Positions 44,816-54,208 of a stretch of 61,616 nt of DNA are shown piece by piece. Numbering within the stretch: position 1 is the first letter of the stretch; every line of letters starts with the position of its first letter. Position numbers and translations under genes: made by a program. Where the stretch lies: positions 1 to 61,616 of the forward strand of contig JAOPWC010000151.1 of assembly GCA_025965895.1 (NCBI GenBank), read 5' to 3'. The stretch comes from Mycobacterium sp. GTDB lineage: Bacteria; Actinomycetota; Actinomycetes; Mycobacteriales; Mycobacteriaceae. The notes under the pieces were generated by a model. That model was not told where the DNA came from and did no database searches. It saw only the letters and a program-made list of their open reading frames with translations.

Positions 44816-46162
44816 CTACGCCTCCACTTCTTCGGAGTGCTCGCGGCTGACCTCGACCATGAAGTTGGCGAAGTACCCGGTCAGCTGTGGATCGGACATC
44901 ATCTGCCAGTTGGGCGCCAGCAGCTTCATGTAGCGCTCGACGTAGAGGAACTGCTTGCCGATCAGCACGAGTTCGCGGGGCAGCTTGACGTCGTACACGT
45001 CGGCCAGCGCGGACAGCTGCCTGCCGATGTCGGCGTAGGACATGTCGCCGAGCGACTTCATCGTCAGCGGAGTCGCGAACGCCTCGAGGTCTTTGGCGGC
45101 CTGCGCCTCGGGCTTGGTGGTGCCCACCGCGCCCATCAGCACGACGATCCTGCCCGCCGCCGCGTGGTCTTTCTTGACCAGCAGCGCGTAGACCAGCTCG
45201 CGCAGCAGCCAACGGGTACGCGGGTCGATATGGCCCATGATGCCGAAGTCGAGGAACACGATGCGCCCGTCGGCGTCGACGTACAAATTTCCGGCGTGCA
45301 GGTCGCCGTGGAACAGGCCGTGCCGCAAGCCGCCCTCGAATACCGAGAACAGCAATGCCTTGACCAGCCCGACACCGTCGAACCCGGCCTTGCGGAGGGC
45401 GGCCGCATCGTCAATGCGGATGCCGTCGATCCGCTCCATCGTCAGCACCTTGCTGGTCGTGTACTCCCAGTGCACCTTCGGCACCCGGATGTTCTTGCCG
45501 AGCGGGGAGGCGTTCATGTGCTCGACCCAGGTCTGCATCGACTCGCCTTCGATCAGGAAGTCCAGCTCTTCGGCCAGGTTCCCGGCGAAGTCTGCGACGA
45601 TGTCCTGCGCCGACAAGCGGCGGCCGAGCTTCGCCAGCTCGATGACCTGCGCGCCTCGCTTGAGGATCTGCAGATCGGCGGCCACCCGGCGGCGGATGCC
45701 CGGTCGCTGGATCTTGACAACGACCTCCTCACCGCTGTGCAGTGTCGCGAAATGCACCTGCGCGATCGACGCCGACGCGAATGGCTGGTCGTCGAACTTG
45801 GCGTACAGCGTCGCCGGGTCCTCGCCGAGTTCGTCGACGAACAGTTTGTGCACTTCGTCCGGATCGGCGGGCGGCACGCGGTCGAGCAGGCTGCGGAATT
45901 CGCGGGACAGCGGCTCGCCGAACGCGCCGGGGCTGGAGGCGATGATCTGGCCGAATTTGACGTAGGTCGGCCCCAGGTCGGCGAAGACGTGGGGCATCTC
46001 GGTGATGGCTTTCTGTTGCCAGCGGCCGGGACCGAGCAGCTTGGTCGCCACCCTGCCGGCGGCTCTGGTTATGTGCCATCCGGCCGCGCCGACTCGCGCA
46101 GCCTCGGTGTGCAACGGCACTCGGTCCAGCTTGGCAACCTCACGGTGCGCTGTGGAACTCAT
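44816..46162 (-). CDS. ABC1/UbiB-family atypical protein kinase-like ATPase
   Basis: A 448-residue member of the UbiB/ADCK/ABC1 family. Signature elements: the N-terminal KFGQIIASSPGAFGEPLSRE (KxGQ motif), Ala-rich loop FASASIAQVHF, VVKIQRPGIRRR, the catalytic HGDLHAGNLYVDADGR, and FLDFGIM. Family members support isoprenoid-quinone or lipid homeostasis. It matches Rv0647c in position and is co-transcribed with lipG. Confidence 0.87.
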   Translation of the reverse strand: MSSTAHREVAKLDRVPLHTEAARVGAAGWHITRAAGRVATKLLGPGRWQQKAITEMPHVFADLGPTYVKFGQIIASSPGAFGEPLSREFRSLLDRVPPADPDEVHKLFVDELGEDPATLYAKFDDQPFASASIAQVHFATLHSGEEVVVKIQRPGIRRRVAADLQILKRGAQVIELAKLGRRLSAQDIVADFAGNLAEELDFLIEGESMQTWVEHMNASPLGKNIRVPKVHWEYTTSKVLTMERIDGIRIDDAAALRKAGFDGVGLVKALLFSVFEGGLRHGLFHGDLHAGNLYVDADGRIVFLDFGIMGHIDPRTRWLLRELVYALLVKKDHAAAGRIVVLMGAVGTTKPEAQAAKDLEAFATPLTMKSLGDMSYADIGRQLSALADVYDVKLPRELVLIGKQFLYVERYMKLLAPNWQMMSDPQLTGYFANFMVEVSREHSEEVEA

Positions 46163-46329
46163 CCATGCAGTGTGCCAAAAGGTGGCATCAACCTCATAAA
46201 ACGCGGCGGCGCGCGCGCTTGGGCGCTGGCCGCGCCGTCACCGCCCGGCTCCGCCTGTTCAGTCCAGGTGAGACCGCGGATAGCCGTTGCACCTGTTGGC
46301 GTCGGTACCCGCCCGCTGCAGGTGACGAT

Positions 46330-46368
46330 TGTCATACTCCGGTGTCATGCTCCGGTGTCATGCTCCGG
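46330..46368. repeat. 13-bp tandem repeat, three copies
   Basis: TGTCATACTCCGG is followed by two exact TGTCATGCTCCGG copies (46330-46342, 46343-46355, 46356-46368). It lies in the 273-base gap between the ABC1 kinase and DinB genes, which otherwise shows no gene. Confidence 0.85.
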
Positions 46369-46407
46369 CCGTCCGATCAGCGTCTTGAGCCTTTCCTACC
46401 GGTCCTA

Positions 46408-46445
46408 CGGCCGCCTTGTCTACCGGCCGCCTTGTCTACCGGCCG
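46408..46445. repeat. 16-bp tandem repeat, 2.4 copies
   Basis: CGGCCGCCTTGTCTAC occurs at 46408-46423 and 46424-46439, then CGGCCG. The second copy supplies the stop codon of the DinB gene at 46436, so the repeat has reached into coding sequence. Confidence 0.85.
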
Positions 46446-47059
46446 CGCGGCGCGGCTACCTCGCCGCGGCGGGGCTTGAAGGGCTTGATCCACTCGGTCT
46501 CCGACCAGCCCTCCACCCCGGCCATCAGCTCATACATCGTGGCTCCGTCGATCGATTCGCGGATGATGTCGGCATGTCCGGCGTGCCGCGACATCTCCTC
46601 GATCAGGTGCATCCCGACCCAGCGCACCGACCAGTGGTCGACGTCCTTGGGAAACCACGGGACATTGCGCGGCACCGGCACCAACGCGTCGAGGTCGGCC
46701 TCGGCGAAGACCCGCAGTGCCTGCTCGTTCTGCGTCCTCAGCCGATCCAGCAGCCCCTCGAGGCTTTCGTCGTCGCGCATCGTCTGATCATCGGCGTATG
46801 AGGCCACCTGCTCCTCGAACGGGTGCGGGTCCGGTGGCGGGAATCCGGGTGCCGACGCGACGCGCTCGACCCAGCTGTGCTGCATGCTGGTGACGTGTTT
46901 GATGAGTCCGCCGATCGACAGCGCGCTGACCGTCGGCGTGGATCGCGCGTCCTCGTCGGTCAGGCCATAGGCGACCGCGAAGAACGCGTTCTGTTGGAAG
47001 GCGACGAAGTTGAGCAGCGTCTGGCGTTCGTCAACGCCGGGCGGTGGCAGTCCGGGCAT
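46436..47059 (-). CDS. DinB-superfamily protein (DUF664-like)
   Basis: A 207-residue four-helix DinB fold: LNFVAFQQNAFFAVAYGLTD, GGLIKHVTSMQHSWVERVAS, and VGMHLIEEMSRHAGHADIIR with the metal-type histidines. In actinobacteria such proteins often act as mycothiol-dependent transferases. Its C-terminus ends inside a tandem repeat. The start lies three bases past the stop of a second DinB-like gene, so they form an operon. Confidence 0.82.
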   Translation of the reverse strand: MPGLPPPGVDERQTLLNFVAFQQNAFFAVAYGLTDEDARSTPTVSALSIGGLIKHVTSMQHSWVERVASAPGFPPPDPHPFEEQVASYADDQTMRDDESLEGLLDRLRTQNEQALRVFAEADLDALVPVPRNVPWFPKDVDHWSVRWVGMHLIEEMSRHAGHADIIRESIDGATMYELMAGVEGWSETEWIKPFKPRRGEVAAPRGR

Positions 47060-47061
47060 CT

Positions 47062-47625
47062 CTAACTCTCCTTGCTGTGAGTGGTGTGAACGTAAAGATC
47101 TCGAAGGCAAGCGATTTCGGCGCCGTGGTGAATGACCTCGCGGTTGATGTGCAGGACAAGCTCCGACATCGGGTGTGACGCCCATTGTGCTTCGCCGGGC
47201 CCGCATTCGCTGCCGAGGTCCTGGGCGGTCAGGGCGCGCACGCCGCTGATCCACCGGCGGTACGCGTCGTCGAGCTGGGCCAGGGCGGTGTCGGCGTCGG
47301 TGGCGTAGGGCCAGCTCTGGTAGTCGGCGGGCGGCCCCCCGAAGTGGGCGTGGTTGCGCATGGCCAGCACGCCGACGATCACATGCGCCAATCGCCAGCC
47401 GATCGTGGTGAACGGCTCCGGCCGCGGGGGCGGGTAGGTGAAGTCGATCGAACCGTCCCGGTGTACGGCCCAGCAGCCGTCGACCGGCTGCCAGAAGTAT
47501 TCGTCATCGGTCAGGCCCGCCAAGCGTGGACGCAGTTGTTGTCGCCAGTGCAGATCCAGCTGGTCCGCAAGCGCAGCCGGGAAGTCGATGGTCTCGGTGG
47601 TCATGGGTTCAAAGCTCTCAGCCAT
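47062..47625 (-). CDS. DinB-superfamily protein (second)
   Basis: A 187-residue DinB-like protein: QLDLHWRQQLRPRLAGLTDD, DEYFWQPVDGCWAVHRDGS, GWRLAHVIVGVLAMRNHAHF and VLHINREVIHHGAEIACLRD. The spaced histidines match the DinB/mycothiol-transferase metal site. An internal ATG (47604) is an alternative start. It is divergent from the WYL regulator with 41 bases between and two genes of the same fold follow each other, so the regulator may control both. Confidence 0.82.
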   Translation of the reverse strand: MAESFEPMTTETIDFPAALADQLDLHWRQQLRPRLAGLTDDEYFWQPVDGCWAVHRDGSIDFTYPPPRPEPFTTIGWRLAHVIVGVLAMRNHAHFGGPPADYQSWPYATDADTALAQLDDAYRRWISGVRALTAQDLGSECGPGEAQWASHPMSELVLHINREVIHHGAEIACLRDLYVHTTHSKES

Positions 47626-47666
47626 AGCGGACAGTTTTCGTCCTAAGACTCTGGCAAGCTGACGGC

Positions 47667-48641
47667 GTGTCCGAAACTACCGGCCGGGTGCTGCAACTGC
47701 TCGGCTTGCTGCAGTCGCGGCGGGTGTGGAGCGGCGACGAGCTGGCCGACCGGCTCGGCGTGACGACGCGCAGCGTGCGGCGCGACGTCGAGCGCCTGCG
47801 GGAGCTGGGCTATCCCGTCCATGCCAGCAAGGGACACGGCGGTGGCTATCAACTCGGCGCCGGCGCGGCGCTGCCACCACTGCTGCTCGATCCCGACGAA
47901 GCGGTCGCCGTCGCGGTGTGCCTGCGGCTGGCGGCGGGCGGCAGCATCGCCGGGGTCGCGGAGTCGGCGCTGCGGGCCCTGACCAAGCTGGACCAGGTGC
48001 TGCCCGCGCGGCTGCGCTCCCAGGTGAGCGCTGTTCACGACACGACGGTCACGCTGACGGCTGACTCGGTGGATTCGCCGGTCGAGCCCGACGTCCTGAT
48101 GACGCTGGCCCGAGCCTGCCGCGACCGCGAGCACGTCACGGCCGGTTACGTCGACCGGGGCGGCGCCGTCACCCACCGCCGCTTGGAGCCCTATCACCTG
48201 GTGACGACGGGCCGGCGCTGGTATCTGCTGGCCTTCGACCGCGACCGGGAGGATTGGCGCAGCCTGCGGCTGGACCGGATGGATGAGGTGCGGGCCCTCG
48301 GCACCACGTTCCGGCCGCGGCCCACTCCCGATCCGGCGGCCTATGTGCGCCGCTCGATCAGCGTGTCGCCCTACCGCCACGTTGCCCGGGTCCGTTACTT
48401 CGCGCCGTATGAGGTTGTCGCGCAGACCTTTTCGCCGAATTCCGTGACAATAGAGCGGGACGGCCCGAACGCCTGCGTTGTCACGGCGGGCGCCGACGAC
48501 CCCGAGCGGATGGCACTGTATCTGGCGATGCCGGGTTGCGATTTCGAAGTCCTCGAGCCGGCCGGGGTCGCCGAGGCGGCGCGCGCCGTCGCGGCACGGC
48601 TCGGACGCGCAGGGCAACCCCGGGCCCGCCTCAGGCGGTGA
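47667..48641 (+). CDS. YafY-type WYL-domain transcriptional regulator
   Basis: A 324-residue regulator. The N-terminal winged HTH is DELADRLGVTTRSVRRDVER, followed by LRELGYPVHASKGHGGGYQL, a linker helix, a WYL domain (YHLVTTGRRWYLLAFDRDRE) and a C-terminal WCX-like region. The GTG start is close to the divergent DinB gene. WYL regulators sense ligands or nucleic acids. The target is probably the DinB operon by position. Confidence 0.87.
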   Translation: MSETTGRVLQLLGLLQSRRVWSGDELADRLGVTTRSVRRDVERLRELGYPVHASKGHGGGYQLGAGAALPPLLLDPDEAVAVAVCLRLAAGGSIAGVAESALRALTKLDQVLPARLRSQVSAVHDTTVTLTADSVDSPVEPDVLMTLARACRDREHVTAGYVDRGGAVTHRRLEPYHLVTTGRRWYLLAFDRDREDWRSLRLDRMDEVRALGTTFRPRPTPDPAAYVRRSISVSPYRHVARVRYFAPYEVVAQTFSPNSVTIERDGPNACVVTAGADDPERMALYLAMPGCDFEVLEPAGVAEAARAVAARLGRAGQPRARLRR

Positions 48642-49179
48642 TCTCCAGGCGGTCGGTGAGAACGAGGAACGCCACCGCGAAGGCGTTGTCCGCGGTGTCC
48701 TTGCGGACCCGGTCCCAGTCGACCTGTTCGCGGACCGCCCGCACGCCCGGCAGCAACGCCGCGAAGTCGCAGTGGTGCTCGGTCAGCGAGCACAGCTTCT
48801 CCGTCACGACCTGCGTCGGGGACAACACCGGCATCCGGATGGCCAGAACGTCACGGACCCCGGCCGAACAGAGGGTGTCCGCGTCGACCGGCACGCCGTT
48901 GAGCCGGTGCAGCACATCGACCACGGCCCGGTCGGTGCAGGCCTTGAACAGCCAGTCCTCGGGCGTGCGGTCGATGCTGAAGCCCGCGTGCTCGAGCGTC
49001 GCCGCCGCCGCGTCGGCGTCGGGCTCGGCAACGACGAAGTCGACGTCGTGGACGGGCTCGGGCCCACCGTAGGCCCACAGCGCGTAACTTCCCGCCAGCG
49101 CGAACCGCGGTCCGTGCGCCTTGAGCGCCGACGCGGCGCGTTTCAGGGCGTCGCGCAACTCGTCGTTTGCAGCGAGCAC
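48631..49179 (-). CDS. Nucleotidyltransferase-fold protein
   Basis: A 182-residue protein with the nucleotidyltransferase core FALAGSYALWAYGGPEPVHD then VDFVVAEPDADAAAATLEHA (GS...D.D metal motif), and a helical C-terminal half ending AVAFLVLTDRLEITA. It resembles MNT/AbiEii-like and DUF6036-type NTases. No toxin-like partner is adjacent: the neighbours are a WYL regulator (11-base tail overlap) and an EEP hydrolase. Function is unknown. Confidence 0.72.
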   Translation of the reverse strand: MLAANDELRDALKRAASALKAHGPRFALAGSYALWAYGGPEPVHDVDFVVAEPDADAAAATLEHAGFSIDRTPEDWLFKACTDRAVVDVLHRLNGVPVDADTLCSAGVRDVLAIRMPVLSPTQVVTEKLCSLTEHHCDFAALLPGVRAVREQVDWDRVRKDTADNAFAVAFLVLTDRLEITA

Positions 49180-49228
49180 GTGTCTCCGTAACTGATCGTC
49201 GGACGGTCAGGGCGGGTAAGTAGTACCC

Positions 49229-50008
49229 ATGCGGATGGCTACCTTCAACATCCTGCATGGCCGCACGATCCACGGCGGCGGCCACGACGGGGTGGTCGAC
49301 CTCGACAGGCTGGCCGCTTCGGTACGCGAACTCGACGCCGACGTGCTGGCACTGCAGGAGGTCGACTGCGACCAACCGCGCTCGGGGATGGCGGATCTGA
49401 CGGCTGTCGCGGCCGAGGCGATGGGCGCGGTAGCCCACCGATTCGTCGCAGCGATCTCCGGCACACCGGGAGCGACGTGGATGGCGGCGACGGGCGACGA
49501 ACAGCCGGGCACCGCCGCGTACGGGATCGCGCTGCTGTCGCGGTTCCCGGCCGAAACCTGGCAAGTGCTGCATCTGCCGCGCATCCCGGCGAAGTTCCCG
49601 ATGTACCTGCCGGGTCCCCATCGTGTGCAGATCGTCGACGAGGAACCCCGTGCGGCGATGATCGCGCGCTTTGACACCCCGCTGGGACCGCTCACAGTCG
49701 CCAACACCCACCTGTCGTTCGTCCCGGGGTGGAACCGCGTACAGCTGCGACGGCTCGTCCGTGACCTGCGTGGTTTCCCGGCGCCGCGCGTGCTGATGGG
49801 TGACCTGAACATGACGCCGCCCACCCCCGCCCGTTGGTCCGGGCTTCGCCCGCTCTGCGCCGCAGCGACCTTTCCCGCCGAGGCGCCTCATTCTCAGCTG
49901 GACCACATTCTCACCGACGACCGGAGCCTGCAGGCGGGCCGGTGCGTCGCACCTCTGCTGTCGGTCTCTGATCATCGCGCACTTGTCGCCGACATTTCCC
50001 GGTCCTGA
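49229..50008 (+). CDS. Endonuclease/exonuclease/phosphatase-family hydrolase
   Basis: A 259-residue EEP-fold enzyme: MATFNILHGR, DVLALQEVDCDQP, VANTHLSFV, VLMGDLNMTP and SVSDHRALVADI form the metal and catalytic motifs. Substrates of the family range from nucleic acids to phospholipids and inositol phosphates. It lies just upstream of the alpha-mannosidase (18-base gap) and is probably co-transcribed with it. Confidence 0.85.
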   Translation: MRMATFNILHGRTIHGGGHDGVVDLDRLAASVRELDADVLALQEVDCDQPRSGMADLTAVAAEAMGAVAHRFVAAISGTPGATWMAATGDEQPGTAAYGIALLSRFPAETWQVLHLPRIPAKFPMYLPGPHRVQIVDEEPRAAMIARFDTPLGPLTVANTHLSFVPGWNRVQLRRLVRDLRGFPAPRVLMGDLNMTPPTPARWSGLRPLCAAATFPAEAPHSQLDHILTDDRSLQAGRCVAPLLSVSDHRALVADISRS

Positions 50009-50026
50009 CGCCGTAGGGTTTTTGGC

Positions 50027-53000
50027 GTGCACGTCATCTCGGCGGAGTCCACGGAGTTGTTCGTCGGGCCCCCGGATGCGCCGCTGCAGGTGGTCCGGGT
50101 CACCGACCAGCGCGCTGACCGAACGCCGCTCGCGGTGGAGGGCGACGGCCTCGCCACGCCCGTGCCGGTGCCGGCAGATCCGGCGGCGCGGGTCGTTGAG
50201 GTACCGGTGGCGGTCGATGGTGCCGTGGCCGGCCAGCGCCGCGCCGCCCGCGTCGTCGGGGACGACGTCAGCATGCCGTTCACGTTCACCGTCGCGGAGC
50301 CCGGCTGGACAATGTTCATGATCAACCATTTCCACTACGACCCGGTGTGGTGGAACACGCAGGGCGCCTACACCAGCGTGTGGACCGAAGACCCGCCGGG
50401 CAGGTGCAGGCAGACGCACGGCTTCGAGCTCGTGCGCACGCACTTGGAGATGGCCCGTCGCGACCCCGACTACAAATTCGTGCTCGCCGAGGTCGACTAC
50501 CTCAAGCCGTACTGGGACATCCATCCCGAGGACCGGGCCGGCCTGCGGCGCTTCGTCGAGCAGGGCCGGGTGGAAGTGATGGGCGGCGCCTACAACGAGC
50601 CCAACACCAACCTGACCAGTCCCGAGAACACCATTCGAAACCTGGTGTCCGGCCACGGGTTCCAGCGTGCCGTCCTTGGCGCGGACCCGGCCACGGCGTG
50701 GCAGCTCGATGTGTTCGGCCACGACCCGCAGTTTCCCGGCATGGCCGCAGATGCCGGGCTGACGTCGAGCTCGTGGGCGCGCGGGCCGCATCACCAGTGG
50801 GGCCCGATGCACGGCGGCGAGGCCGGGCGCATGCAATTCAGCAGCGAGTTCGAGTGGATCGCGCCGTCGGGCCGCGGGCTGCTCACCCACTACATGCCGG
50901 CGCATTACTCCGCGGGCTGGTGGATGGACGAGTCGACCACGCTGGCGGACGCCGAGGTCGCCACCTATCGGCTGTTCGAGGCGCTGAAGAAGGTCGCGGC
51001 GACGCGCAACGTGCTGCTGCCGGTCGGCACGGACTACACGCCGCCGAACAAGTGGGTCACCGACATCCACCGCGACTGGAATTCGCGCTACACCTGGCCG
51101 AGGTTCGTCTGCGCACTTCCGCGGGAGTTCTTCGCCGCGGTCCGCGAAGAGCTTTCGGCACGGGGCCTGCAGCCGTCGCCGCAGACCCGTGACATGAACC
51201 CGATCTATACCGGCAAGGACGTGTCGTACATCGACACCAAGCAGGCCAACCGCGACGCAGAGAACGCCGTGCTCGACGCCGAGCGGTTCGCGGTGTTCGC
51301 CGGGCTGCTCACCGGTGCCGAGTACCCGCATGCCGCGCTCGCCAAGGCGTGGGTTCAGTTGGCCTACGGCGCGCATCACGACGCGATCACCGGGTCGGAG
51401 TCCGACCAGGTGTACCTGGACCTGCTGACGGGCTGGCGCGACGCGTGGGAGTTGGGGCGCGCGGCGCGCGACACCTCGCTCGCCTTGCTGTCGAGCACGG
51501 TCGGGGGCTCGGTCGTGGTGTGGAATACGTTGAGCCACAGACGCACTGACATCGTCACGACCTACCAGGAGACACCGATGGGCGCCGGGGTGCGGGTGCT
51601 CGACGCCGACGGGGCCGAGGTGCCCGCACTCGTCGAACACGGCGGACGCTGCATCACCTGGCTGGCCCGCGACGTGCCGTCGCTGGGCTGGCGGGGATAC
51701 CGCCTCGTCGCCGGGGAACAGGTCGCCGGGGAACAGGAGGCGGGCTGGCAGCCGGCGCCCGGACATGAGATCGGCAACGAGCACTATCGATTGCGCGTCG
51801 ACCCGGCGCGTGGCGGCGGCGTGTCGTCGCTCGGGGATTGGGCCAGCGGGTGCGAGCTGATCGCCGAAGGCCGGGTGGGCAACGAACTTGCCGTCTACGA
51901 CGAGTATTCGGCGCACCCGACCGGCGGAGAGGGGCCGTGGCACCTGCTGCCGTCGGGACCCGTCGTCGGCTCGTCGGCCGTCGCGGCCGACGTGCAGGCG
52001 TATCGCAGCCCGTTGGGCTCGCGCCTGGTGGTCCGGGGCAGGATCGGAAAGCTCTTGCGCTACCGCCAGACCCTCACGCTGTGGCACGGAGTGGCCCGCG
52101 TGGACTGCCGGACGGTGATCGACGAATTCAGCGGCGCCGACCACCTGGTGCGGCTGCGCTGGCCGTGTCCGGTGCCCGGGGCGATGCCGGTGAGCGAGGT
52201 GGGCGACGCGGTGGTCGGCCGAGGCTTCGGCCTGCTTCACGACAGCCCGCGGCGGTCCGTCGACACGGCAAAGCACCCATGGACATTGGAAAACCCGGCG
52301 TATACCTGGTTCGGGTTGTCGTCCGCGGCCAGGATCCGCTGCGCGGACGACGTGCGGGCGGTGTCGGTGGCCGAGGTGGTGGCGCCGTCGGAGGCAGCGT
52401 GCGGGCCGGCTCGCGATCTGATGGTTGCGTTGGTTCGGGCCGGCGTGACGGCCACGTGCAGCACCGCCGGCAAACCGCGCTACGGCCACCTGGACGTCGA
52501 TTCGAACCTGCCGGATGCCCGCATCGCCCTGGGCGGACCCGACGAGAACGCTTTTGCAGCAGCCGTGCTGGCCCAGGCTGACCCGGTGTACGGGGACGAG
52601 GTGAAGCGCCAACTGCACGCCGATGGCCGGGCCAGGGTGTGGGTGCCGGCCGCGGCGCCGCTGTCCCGGCAGTGGAGGCCGGGCGCAGATCTTCGCGACG
52701 CGCGAGCGCTACCCGTGCTGATCGTCGCAGGAGATGACGCGATCGCTGCGCTGGTCGACGACCTGGCCGATGCCGAAATCGCAGTGTCGCAGCAGGTTCC
52801 GGCGGACATGGAAGCCTTCGAGCCGCGCACGGTGGCGCTGCTCAATCGCGGGGTGCCGAGCTTCGCTGTCGATGCCGAGGGCACGTTGCACACCTCGCTG
52901 ATGCGGTCATGCACGGGTTGGCCGTCGGGGATCTGGATCGACCGGCCGCGCCGCACCGCGCCCGACGGCTCCAATTTCCAACTTCAGCACTGGACCCACA

Positions 53001-54208
53001 CCTTCGACTACGCGATCGTCTCCGGCCAGGGTGACTGGCGGGGTGCCGATGTCCCGGCCCGCAGCGCTGAGTTCTCGCATCCGCTGCGGGCGGTCCTGAC
53101 TGCAGACCGCACCGAGCGGTCGCTGGCCACTGTCGGCTCGTTGCTGGAGGTCGAGCCGGGCCGGGCGGTGCAGGTCACTGCCGTGAAGGCGGCCGGCAAC
53201 CCGCTGGCCGGCGGCAGCGCGCGGGCGCTGGCGCCCGCGGATGGTGTCGCTCTGCGCCTCGTCGAAACGGTCGGACGCAGCACCGAAGTCACGATCCGTT
53301 CTGCGCTGGGCCCGGTGTCACGGGTGACGCCGGCTGATCTGCTGGAGCGCCCACGCCCCCGAGAGGAATCACGTGACGGGCTGACTCTGAGCGGCTGCGA
53401 AATCGCCACCACGCTCGCCCGGTTCGGCGTTGCCAGGGTGCTCGACGCCGACGCCGTGCGGTTGGCTCCCGATGCCGAGGCTGCCCAACCGCTATATGCC
53501 CGGTACTGGTTGCACAACCGCGGACCCGCACCGATGGGCGGCCTGCCCGCGGTCGCACACCTGCATCCGCACCATGTCGTCGCCGAGCCGAATGATCACG
53601 TTTCGCTTCGACTTACCGCGGCCAGCGACTGCAGCGACGCGTCGTTGGACGGCGTCGTCCGGATCCTGTGTCCGGGCGGGTGGACCGCCAGCCACCCTGA
53701 GCTGCCGTTCGAGCTGGCGCCCGGAAGTTACCTCGACACCGAGATCGGGCTGACCATGCCGGCGGGCACCGCGCCGGGGCTCTATCCCGTGAGGGCCCAG
53801 CTTCAGCTGAGCGGCCCGGGTTTACCCGCAGCATGGCGACAGGTCGTCGAAGACGTGTGCGTCGTGTCGGTGGGCGGGCGATCACACGGCGAGCTGCTCC
53901 GCTTGATCCGCGGCCCCGACCACATCGACGTGGCGCCCGGCGGCACGGCGTCGGTCGGCGTGACCGTCGGCACCGACGCGTTCGCCGACATGGCGGTGGA
54001 GGCGCATCTGGTCAGCCCATGGGGGACCTGGGAGTGGTTCAACCCGGCCGCGCTCGGCGTGGTGCTGCCCGCCGGCGGAAAGACCGACCTCCGCTTCCAG
54101 GTGTGCCCACCGCCGTGGCTGGAACCCGGGCAGTGGTGGGCCCTGGTCCGGGTCGGCTGCGCCGGCCGCCTCATCTATTCGCCCGCGGTGACGGTGCGTG
54201 TGCGGTGA
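50027..54208 (+). CDS. GH38 alpha-mannosidase
   Basis: A 1393-residue glycoside hydrolase family 38 enzyme. It shows the zinc and substrate residues NHFHYDPVWWNTQGAY (His101, Asp105) and the catalytic aspartate in TAWQLDVFGHDPQFPG (about Asp228). GPHHQWGP and YGAHHDAITGSESDQVYLDL follow, then C-terminal beta domains. It removes alpha-mannose, perhaps from host-like glycans or from the cell's own mannans; the orthologue in M. tuberculosis is Rv0648. A 15-bp duplication (51707-51736) adds VAGEQ to a linker. It starts with GTG and overlaps the next gene by four bases (GTGA). Confidence 0.92.
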   Translation: MHVISAESTELFVGPPDAPLQVVRVTDQRADRTPLAVEGDGLATPVPVPADPAARVVEVPVAVDGAVAGQRRAARVVGDDVSMPFTFTVAEPGWTMFMINHFHYDPVWWNTQGAYTSVWTEDPPGRCRQTHGFELVRTHLEMARRDPDYKFVLAEVDYLKPYWDIHPEDRAGLRRFVEQGRVEVMGGAYNEPNTNLTSPENTIRNLVSGHGFQRAVLGADPATAWQLDVFGHDPQFPGMAADAGLTSSSWARGPHHQWGPMHGGEAGRMQFSSEFEWIAPSGRGLLTHYMPAHYSAGWWMDESTTLADAEVATYRLFEALKKVAATRNVLLPVGTDYTPPNKWVTDIHRDWNSRYTWPRFVCALPREFFAAVREELSARGLQPSPQTRDMNPIYTGKDVSYIDTKQANRDAENAVLDAERFAVFAGLLTGAEYPHAALAKAWVQLAYGAHHDAITGSESDQVYLDLLTGWRDAWELGRAARDTSLALLSSTVGGSVVVWNTLSHRRTDIVTTYQETPMGAGVRVLDADGAEVPALVEHGGRCITWLARDVPSLGWRGYRLVAGEQVAGEQEAGWQPAPGHEIGNEHYRLRVDPARGGGVSSLGDWASGCELIAEGRVGNELAVYDEYSAHPTGGEGPWHLLPSGPVVGSSAVAADVQAYRSPLGSRLVVRGRIGKLLRYRQTLTLWHGVARVDCRTVIDEFSGADHLVRLRWPCPVPGAMPVSEVGDAVVGRGFGLLHDSPRRSVDTAKHPWTLENPAYTWFGLSSAARIRCADDVRAVSVAEVVAPSEAACGPARDLMVALVRAGVTATCSTAGKPRYGHLDVDSNLPDARIALGGPDENAFAAAVLAQADPVYGDEVKRQLHADGRARVWVPAAAPLSRQWRPGADLRDARALPVLIVAGDDAIAALVDDLADAEIAVSQQVPADMEAFEPRTVALLNRGVPSFAVDAEGTLHTSLMRSCTGWPSGIWIDRPRRTAPDGSNFQLQHWTHTFDYAIVSGQGDWRGADVPARSAEFSHPLRAVLTADRTERSLATVGSLLEVEPGRAVQVTAVKAAGNPLAGGSARALAPADGVALRLVETVGRSTEVTIRSALGPVSRVTPADLLERPRPREESRDGLTLSGCEIATTLARFGVARVLDADAVRLAPDAEAAQPLYARYWLHNRGPAPMGGLPAVAHLHPHHVVAEPNDHVSLRLTAASDCSDASLDGVVRILCPGGWTASHPELPFELAPGSYLDTEIGLTMPAGTAPGLYPVRAQLQLSGPGLPAAWRQVVEDVCVVSVGGRSHGELLRLIRGPDHIDVAPGGTASVGVTVGTDAFADMAVEAHLVSPWGTWEWFNPAALGVVLPAGGKTDLRFQVCPPPWLEPGQWWALVRVGCAGRLIYSPAVTVRVR
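51707..51736 (+). repeat. 15-bp tandem duplication inside the mannosidase gene
   Basis: GTCGCCGGGGAACAG occurs twice (51707-51721, 51722-51736), giving VAGEQVAGEQ in the protein. The frame is preserved. Confidence 0.85.

Noticed and set aside
44837..46801. A 654-codon plus-strand frame opposite the ABC1 kinase
   Set aside because: It is antisense to a conserved kinase with intact motifs; the composition is that of a shadow.
48631..49179. A toxin-antitoxin (MNT/HEPN or AbiE) system around the nucleotidyltransferase
   Set aside because: No HEPN or AbiE-like partner is adjacent; both neighbours are ordinary genes on the other strand.
48851..52618. A 1255-codon open frame on the minus strand
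   Set aside because: It lies antisense to the alpha-mannosidase and other clear genes. Its translation is Arg/Pro/His-rich, typical of a GC-driven shadow frame.
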